A stretch of 64,000 bases of DNA from S015-6 sp964479535 (lineage in GTDB: Bacteria; Desulfobacterota; DSWW01), in NCBI GenBank assembly GCA_964479535.1, contig CAYZMM010000028.1:9237-73236 (forward strand), in the 5' to 3' direction. The translations under genes and the position numbers were made by a program. Every line of letters begins with the position of its first letter. Positions within the stretch are counted from its first letter, which is position 1. The notes beneath the pieces are model-generated. The model had not been told where the DNA came from. It was given only the letters and a program-made list of their open reading frames with translations, and did not search any database. Below are positions 58,738 through 64,000 of the stretch, piece by piece.

Positions 58738-59289
58738 ATGATCAAGAACGACCTCTGGATCAAAGAGATGGCACTGAGCAAGGGCATCATCGACCCTTTC
58801 GAAGCGGCCCAGAAACGAGACGGAAAGATCTCATACGGATTGTCAAGCTTCGGTTACGACTTCCGCGCTGCAGACGAATTCCGGATTCCCCGCCCGACAG
58901 GCTACTCCGGCGGGATCGACCCGAAAGCACCGCTGGACCATGCTTTCGAAACGATCCGGACCCGGGTGTGCCTCGTTCCGGCAGCAGGATACGTCATGGC
59001 CAGGTCCCTGGAGTATTTCCGCATTCCAAGGGAGATCCTGGGAATCTGTACCGGCAAGTCGACCTATGCCCGCTGCGGACTGCTCATCAACATTACCCCT
59101 TTGGAACCGGAATGGGAAGGCCATCTCACCTTTTCGATTCTCAACCCCACCCCCCTTCCCATTCGCGTGTATGCCGGGGAGGGGATCGCACAGGTCATCT
59201 TCCTGGAAGGCCCGCCCCCCGAGATCTCCTACGCGGACCGGAAAGGCAAGTATCAGGCCCAGAAGGGGATCACGATGCCGAAGCTCTAG
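58738..59289 (+). CDS. dcd: dCTP deaminase
   Basis: Protein of 183 residues. SYGLSSFGYDFRAADEFRI, TGKSTYARCGLLINITPLEP, WEGHLTFSILNPTPLPIRVY and GEGIAQVIFLEG match dCTP deaminase, which makes dUTP for thymidylate synthesis. A GGAG site precedes the ATG. It converges on the NCS2 permease gene with a 16-bp gap. Confidence 0.95.
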   Translation: MIKNDLWIKEMALSKGIIDPFEAAQKRDGKISYGLSSFGYDFRAADEFRIPRPTGYSGGIDPKAPLDHAFETIRTRVCLVPAAGYVMARSLEYFRIPREILGICTGKSTYARCGLLINITPLEPEWEGHLTFSILNPTPLPIRVYAGEGIAQVIFLEGPPPEISYADRKGKYQAQKGITMPKL

Positions 59290-59305
59290 GCCGCGAGCAG
59301 GGGGG

Positions 59306-60874
59306 TCAGTCCAGGGCCGAGAGGTAGCCGCGCCGCCCGCGCCAGAGGTGGACGAACAGAAACAATCCCGCAATGAGAAGGTAGTTCAGCGCATAGACCG
59401 GGGCCGCCCCCAAGCGGATGAGCGGGATCACCCCGCCCGGGGTGATCCGGAAGGCGTGGATGAACCCCACGAAGGCACAGGCCGCACCCACCAGGGCCCA
59501 GATGGAAGCCCGCAGGAAGTCCTTCTCGATCAGACAGACGGCCATGGCCGCGAGGATCATGGCGGAGAACAGGAAACCCTGGTTGAGAGACAGCATTCCC
59601 TGCAGAAAGAGACCGCCCTGGACCGAGAGGTCGCCCAGGGCATAGAAGCTCGACCCTCCAGCCCGCAGCCCGCTCTCCACCATCATGGTACCCCACGCCG
59701 CAAGGCACGGAAACAGCCCGAAGGCAACGGCCGGCGCGTGCTGGGTCGGCGTGACCTGGAAGGCCTGAGCGCAGATGATGATCCCGATCCACAACAGGAT
59801 ACCGATGCCCGCTTCCAGGGGAATCGCGTGGATGACCCACGAAACCGTGCCGGAAAAGCAGAGGGCGGCGAAGAAGCATCCATTGATGAGGGAATAGCCG
59901 GATCGAGCGCCCAGGGCCTTCCAGCCGGGATGGCCGATGTAGATGGTCGTCGGAAAGCAGCTTCCGAACAGACCGGCCAGGATGCTGCCGACTCCGTTGA
60001 CCGACAGGGACGCGGCTGTGGAATACGGGTCGCCGCCCGCTTCCGCGCTTTCGATGTTCTGGAGGGAGCCGACCACGTTCAGCAGCCCCATGGGAATGAT
60101 GATCGAGAGATGACGCAAGAGATGCTCACTCCGCAGGATCTCCAGCAGACTCCCCACGGCGGGCCGGGGGGGCGCAAACAGGACACCCTCCTCCAGCCCC
60201 GGAGAAGGAAGAGGGCTGCCGACGGGGGACAGCGTCCAGAACAGGAGGGTCCCCAGCCCGAGGGCAAGAAACCCGGCGGGCATGCCGAGTGGATAGCGCA
60301 CCCGTGAAAAATACTGCACGAGGATGATCATCATAGGGAGCATGGCAACCGTCGGGTTCTGAAAAATCCTGAAAAGAAAATCCATGGAGATGAACGTAAC
60401 GGCGATGCCGGCAAGGGCACTCAGAAGGGCGGCCCGCGGCGTCACCCGCCGAATCCTCTCGGCAACAAACGCACCGAGGAGCTCGATGACGCCGCTGAGG
60501 AAGCAGGCGAGCAGGCCCACCTGCCAGGTGAGGTTGACGTCGCCGGTCTCCAGGTAGACGGGGTGCATCACGAAGAAGACGAAGGCGAGCAGGCTCACGG
60601 TGTTGATGCCGTATGGCAGGGCGGTCACATCCTTGCGCCCGGTCTCCTGGACGAGCCGCCTTGCCTGCCAGGCGTAGAACAGGTTTCCGAAGAGGATGGA
60701 GAGCGCGGCCCCGGGGAAGATGCGGCCGAAAACGAGCTCCTCCGGCATGCCCAGCACCTGCCGGCACAGGGTTCCGATCAGGATGAATTGAATCAGATTG
60801 TCCAGGCCGAGCCCGAAGAAGCCGTCGATATCGTTCTTCACGAACCAGGGACTGGAGAAACGAGAACCCTTCAT
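59306..60874 (-). CDS. NCS2-family nucleobase permease
   Basis: Polytopic protein of 522 residues. NDIDGFFGLGLDNLIQFILI, GRKDVTALPYGINTVSLLAF, VNGVGSILAGLFGSCFPTTI and YIGHPGWKALGARSGY identify the AzgA/NCS2 transporter group, which imports purines or pyrimidines with protons. I chose MKGSRFSS, which has a GAGGGGGAG site. The substrate is unknown; the neighbouring dcd gene may be coincidental. Confidence 0.88.
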   Translation of the reverse strand: MKGSRFSSPWFVKNDIDGFFGLGLDNLIQFILIGTLCRQVLGMPEELVFGRIFPGAALSILFGNLFYAWQARRLVQETGRKDVTALPYGINTVSLLAFVFFVMHPVYLETGDVNLTWQVGLLACFLSGVIELLGAFVAERIRRVTPRAALLSALAGIAVTFISMDFLFRIFQNPTVAMLPMMIILVQYFSRVRYPLGMPAGFLALGLGTLLFWTLSPVGSPLPSPGLEEGVLFAPPRPAVGSLLEILRSEHLLRHLSIIIPMGLLNVVGSLQNIESAEAGGDPYSTAASLSVNGVGSILAGLFGSCFPTTIYIGHPGWKALGARSGYSLINGCFFAALCFSGTVSWVIHAIPLEAGIGILLWIGIIICAQAFQVTPTQHAPAVAFGLFPCLAAWGTMMVESGLRAGGSSFYALGDLSVQGGLFLQGMLSLNQGFLFSAMILAAMAVCLIEKDFLRASIWALVGAACAFVGFIHAFRITPGGVIPLIRLGAAPVYALNYLLIAGLFLFVHLWRGRRGYLSALD

Positions 60875-61028
60875 GAACTCCCCCTCTGTCCGGTTTGTGC
60901 AGGCCAAACAATATAGTAGAAGCACGGCTGAACACAAACACGCCGGTCCGGCAGGGCCCGATTTGGCTTTTCGGTGTTTTTCGGTTAGGTTCTTGGCAAG
61001 ATACGAACGACCCGAAAGGAGGGGTTAC

Positions 61029-61457
61029 GTGGGCAGTGTAAACAAAGTGATCCTCATCGGCAATCTGGGAAGGGATCCGGAGGTACGACACACCCAGAGC
61101 GGCTCCCCGGTGGCGACTTTCCCCATCGCAACGAACGAGGCGTGGAACAACCGGGAGGGGCAGCGGGAAGAACGGACCGAGTGGCACCGCGTGGTCGCCT
61201 TCGGGAAGCTTGCGGATATCTGCAGCCAGTATCTCAAGAAGGGCAAGCAGGTCTACATCGAGGGCCGGCTGCAGACCAGGTCCTGGGACGACCGCGACGG
61301 AAACAAGAGATACACGACCGAAATCGTGGCGAATCAGATGACCATGCTAGGGCGGGCGGGCGAAGGCCCTTCGGATTCCTATGCGCCTCCGATCCAGGAC
61401 GAAGGCTATTCCGGTGGTCCTCCATCGGGACCCGAGGAAGACGACATTCCGTTCTGA
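61029..61457 (+). CDS. ssb: Single-stranded DNA-binding protein
   Basis: Protein of 142 residues with the SSB OB-fold: NKVILIGNLGRDPEVRHTQS, REERTEWHRVVAFGKLADIC, KGKQVYIEGRLQTRSWDDRD and the C-terminal interaction tip EEDDIPF. It starts at GTG, 7 bp after AAGGAGG. It converges with radC across a 9-bp gap. Confidence 0.97.
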   Translation: MGSVNKVILIGNLGRDPEVRHTQSGSPVATFPIATNEAWNNREGQREERTEWHRVVAFGKLADICSQYLKKGKQVYIEGRLQTRSWDDRDGNKRYTTEIVANQMTMLGRAGEGPSDSYAPPIQDEGYSGGPPSGPEEDDIPF

Positions 61458-61466
61458 TGGCGGGCC

Positions 61467-62168
61467 TTATTGTCGGCGCCCCGGTGCATCGAGGCGACGC
61501 TGATCGAAGAAGCTGAAGTACCGCCCTTCCCCAAGGATGATGTGGTCCAGGACACAAATGCCGAGCAGCTTCCCCGCCTCCACGAGCCTCTCGGTGACCT
61601 GCACATCTTCCTCACTCGGAGAGGGATCTCCGCTCGGATGGTTGTGCAGGAGGATCACCGAAGCCGCCGCCCCCTGAATGGCCGGCCGGAAGACCTCTCT
61701 CGGGTGCACGATCGACTGGTTCAAGGAGCCGAGGGCGACCGTCTCTTCGCGCATGTAGCGGTTCTTGCTGTCGAGGAGGATCACCGTAAAGGTCTCCTGC
61801 CTGGCATCCCGCAGCCTCGCCGAGTAAGAGTCGAAAACGTCCTGGCTGATCTGAAAGACCCGTCCCATCTGGCGCTTCTGCCCCGCCACGCGCCGGCCGA
61901 TCTCCAGGGCCGCCAGAATCCGGGTGGCCTTGACCGGTCCCACCCCCGATGTTCGACACATCTCGTCGCAGGAGACCCGGGTCAGATTGCGCAGATTCTT
62001 GTGCTCCTCCAGGAGAATCCGGCTGCAGTCGAGGGCGGTGAGGCCCTCCTGCGAGGCACCGGTCACGAGCAGGATGCTGAGCAACTCTGCGTCGGAGAGC
62101 GCCTCCGGCCCATACCGCTCCAGCCTCTCCCGGGGCCGCTCCTCTTCGGGCCAGTTCTTGATCGACAT
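61467..62168 (-). CDS. radC: RadC-like JAB-domain protein
   Basis: Protein of 233 residues. The N-terminal helix-hairpin-helix region (GPEALSDAELLSILLVTG, TSGVGPVKATRILAALE) is followed by the JAMM metalloprotease domain with HNHPSGDPSPSEEDVQVTE and LGICVLDHIILGEGRYFSF. The metal ligands are intact. The DNA-repair role once given to RadC is not established. Confidence 0.95.
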   Translation of the reverse strand: MSIKNWPEEERPRERLERYGPEALSDAELLSILLVTGASQEGLTALDCSRILLEEHKNLRNLTRVSCDEMCRTSGVGPVKATRILAALEIGRRVAGQKRQMGRVFQISQDVFDSYSARLRDARQETFTVILLDSKNRYMREETVALGSLNQSIVHPREVFRPAIQGAAASVILLHNHPSGDPSPSEEDVQVTERLVEAGKLLGICVLDHIILGEGRYFSFFDQRRLDAPGRRQ

Positions 62169-62364
62169 GGGTTACCACGGTAGAGCAAGATCCGGACCAG
62201 CCGGAAGAAACCCTCGAGAGGGAACGGACCCGCATGGAATCCCGGGACCTGCCTCTACGAGGGAATGTGACCTTTTGGCCACGACCGATGCTGTGCTAAG
62301 CTTGGTCCTTGTGCCGTTTAAGAGGGGCAGGGAAACCAACCACTATCCGAGGAAGGGGACCGAC

Positions 62365-62709
62365 ATGAAGAAGACACATTTCGAGGATGTCCACCTTGAC
62401 CCGCTCGTCGCGGACGGATTCGTCAATATGGCCATCGGCAGTTTTGCACATTTCACCGATGCGCCGCTCAATTGCTCGGTCTCCATCATCAAACTGGAAA
62501 AGGGAAGCACCCCTTACCACAACCATGAGCACGCAAACCAGCACGAGGTGATCTTCGTCCTCTCCGGACATGGAGTACTGAAGACGGAGGCCAAAGAAGA
62601 GAGCGTTCGGGAAGGCGATATCCTGTATTTTTCCCCCACGGAGTATCATCAAGTCGAATGTCCGGATACGAGTGTTGTGGTGGCATCCATTCATATCAAT
62701 GCAATATGA
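62365..62709 (+). CDS. Cupin-domain protein
   Basis: Protein of 114 residues forming one cupin barrel. The metal motif is HNHEHANQHEVIFVLSGHG, with the second histidine site in PTEYHQVE. A GAGGAAGGGG site precedes the ATG. The ligand is unknown. It converges with the RmlC-like gene. Confidence 0.88.
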   Translation: MKKTHFEDVHLDPLVADGFVNMAIGSFAHFTDAPLNCSVSIIKLEKGSTPYHNHEHANQHEVIFVLSGHGVLKTEAKEESVREGDILYFSPTEYHQVECPDTSVVVASIHINAI

Positions 62710-62799
62710 GTCGCGACCCTTGGCCTGCTCAGACCTGAAGGCTCTTCTGGCAGTGGGACCAGAGGTAGAGCCGACCTGCGGCGTCGGCTCGGCGGGTGA

Positions 62800-63276
62800 T
62801 CAATCCAATGGAAAGGGACTGTCCGGCAGGTCCTCGTGGCGGATTTCGTCCACATCCTGCTTGCGCAGCAGGCCGGCGTAGAGCTTGTCGGGGAAGTTGA
62901 CCACCAGGCCCTTCTCCTCGGAAATGCATCTGTAGGCATGCACCACACGGGGGGGGACGAGAACCGCCAACGGCTTCTCGTCCCCCACATCCATGCGTAT
63001 GCGCTGTTGGAAGGTTCCACTCTCCGGCCGCGCGTCCCACAGGTAGAGGCGGAACATGCCCGGCCCCAGGAAGGCGAAGAAGTCGGACTGATACACGTGC
63101 TCGTGTGGCCCCCTCGCCTCACCCGGATAGGTCCAGGAGGCGTAGCACATGGCCGCCTGGTGATCCCATTCATCGCTTCGATACAGTTCCGAAAGCCAGC
63201 CCCGCTCATCCTCGTGTTTCGAAAGGGCCCGCATGACCACTCCGTCGATACGATCCGCCAACTTGTACATGTCCAT
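62800..63276 (-). CDS. dTDP-4-dehydrorhamnose 3,5-epimerase-like protein
   Basis: Protein of 158 residues with the RmlC cupin fold: DERGWLSELYRSDEWDHQAA, HEHVYQSDFFAFLGPGMFRL, PPRVVHAYRCISEEKGLVVN and FPDKLY. Classical RmlC has a catalytic His in a slightly longer chain (about 180 residues). There are no other rhamnose genes nearby, so the substrate may differ. I chose MDMYKLADR, after a GGAGGGA site. Confidence 0.82.
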   Translation of the reverse strand: MDMYKLADRIDGVVMRALSKHEDERGWLSELYRSDEWDHQAAMCYASWTYPGEARGPHEHVYQSDFFAFLGPGMFRLYLWDARPESGTFQQRIRMDVGDEKPLAVLVPPRVVHAYRCISEEKGLVVNFPDKLYAGLLRKQDVDEIRHEDLPDSPFPLD

Positions 63277-63400
63277 TCCCTCCTGAGTCGCGCCAACCGC
63301 TACGAGCAGCGGACCGGTTCCCTTTGTCCTTTGTGAATTGTCCTTCTTTCCACCCGAGTTTAACGCTGCTGCGGCGGCCTTTTCAACCCGTGAACGGACC

Positions 63401-63443
63401 AAAAAAAAGGAGGAGATCTCACAGGTGTGAAATCTCCTCCTTT
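63401..63443 (-). terminator. Intrinsic terminator of the rRNA operon
   Basis: An 18-bp stem with one mismatch (AAAGGAGGAGAT / ATCTCCTCCTTT and inner CACA/TGTG) lies at 63406-63443. On the minus strand it is followed by eight T. It begins 13 bp after the 5S 3' end. Confidence 0.9.
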
Positions 63444-63455
63444 CAGCAACTACTT

Positions 63456-63571
63456 CCTGGCAGCGACCTACTCTCCCACAAGGTCGCCCTTGCAGTACCA
63501 TCGGCGCTGGAGAGCTTAACGGCCGTGTTCGGAATGGGAACGGGTGTTACCTCTCCGCTAGGGCCGCCAGG
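63456..63571 (-). rRNA. rrf: 5S ribosomal RNA
   Basis: About 116 bases. Read on the minus strand, CCTGGCGGCCCTAGCGGAGA at the 5' end pairs with the 3' TGCCAGG. The conserved GAACACGGCCGTTAAGC and GGTAGTAC-type positions (here TGGTACTGCAAGG, then GTGGGAGAGTAGGTCGC) are present. It follows 23S on the same strand. Confidence 0.95.
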
Positions 63572-63624
63572 AAAACTATTCGGGTGTATACTCTAAGATC
63601 GAGTGCTACAAAATAGATGGCTAT

Positions 63625-64000
<376 letters not shown>

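Overview
This 64 kb window reads as a chromosomal fragment of a high-GC, Gram-negative, anaerobic deltaproteobacterium-like organism (Desulfobacterota sensu lato). That placement is inferred from content, not from a phylogeny. The supporting genes are System II cytochrome c assembly (resB/ccsA), a Tat-exported four-cluster ferredoxin with an NrfD quinone module, a CCG-domain (HdrD-type) protein and a tetraheme c cytochrome, a PflX-type radical SAM protein, a membrane-anchored sigma-54 activator, NadA, heptose biosynthesis (gmhA), a lone 2-hydroxyacyl-CoA dehydratase-like subunit, and the queA-tgt-yajC-secD-secF order. Two runs of exactly 100 N (11436-11535 and 11949-12048) show that this is a draft scaffold. 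Both runs sit inside repeats.

Layout. 1-2.6 kb: cytochrome c maturation (minus strand). 3.0-4.4 kb: polyamine genes speD and speE. 4.5-8.9 kb: a winged-helix-like protein, then an Hmc-like membrane redox module. 8.9-10.1 kb: 3D-domain lipoprotein, FxsA and tRNA-Ala(GGC). 10.2-12.2 kb: a methyltransferase with a C-terminal zinc finger, a repeat-rich region with an inverted-repeat element, and a lysine-rich histone H1-like gene. 12.7-16.4 kb: PflX, glyoxalase II, PpiD. 16.7-22.2 kb: the rod-shape operon mreB-mreC-mreD-mrdA-rodA. 22.2-27.3 kb: thioredoxin, a five-gene operon joined by overlapping starts and stops (gmhA, DHS-like protein, HhH-GPD glycosylase, SAM hydrolase, M50 protease), and a phasin-like gene. 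27.5-34.3 kb: DUF4321, vWA protein, PfkB kinase, dodecin, glmS, pcrA-type helicase. 34.4-40.2 kb: an ACP-LnmK-like fusion, smpB, the sigma-54 activator, nadA, a small coiled-coil protein. 40.3-47.9 kb: recJ, DUF456, secF, secD, yajC, tgt, queA. 48-51.2 kb: 2-hydroxyacyl-CoA dehydratase-like protein, SPFH protein, NfeD. 51.4-58.7 kb: phospholipase C-like protein, coaBC, coaD, rsmD, Mut7-C protein, a TolC operon, cutA. 58.7-63.3 kb: dcd, an NCS2 permease, ssb, radC, a cupin, an RmlC-like protein. 63.4-64 kb: rRNA terminator, 5S rRNA and the 3' end of 23S rRNA, all on the minus strand.

Most of the window is core housekeeping packed into tight operons with ATGA, GTGA or TGATG junctions. Several convergent gene pairs end within 0-20 bp of each other, or overlap. 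The most unusual items are the ACP-LnmK-like fusion, the 27-bp inverted-repeat element with its partial second copy, the cytochrome with an alternating-cysteine leader, the dyad operator inside the phasin promoter, and repeated TGCNGNTTTTGCAC boxes flanking the sigma-54 activator gene. No CRISPR array, transposase, phage gene or recognised defence system was seen.
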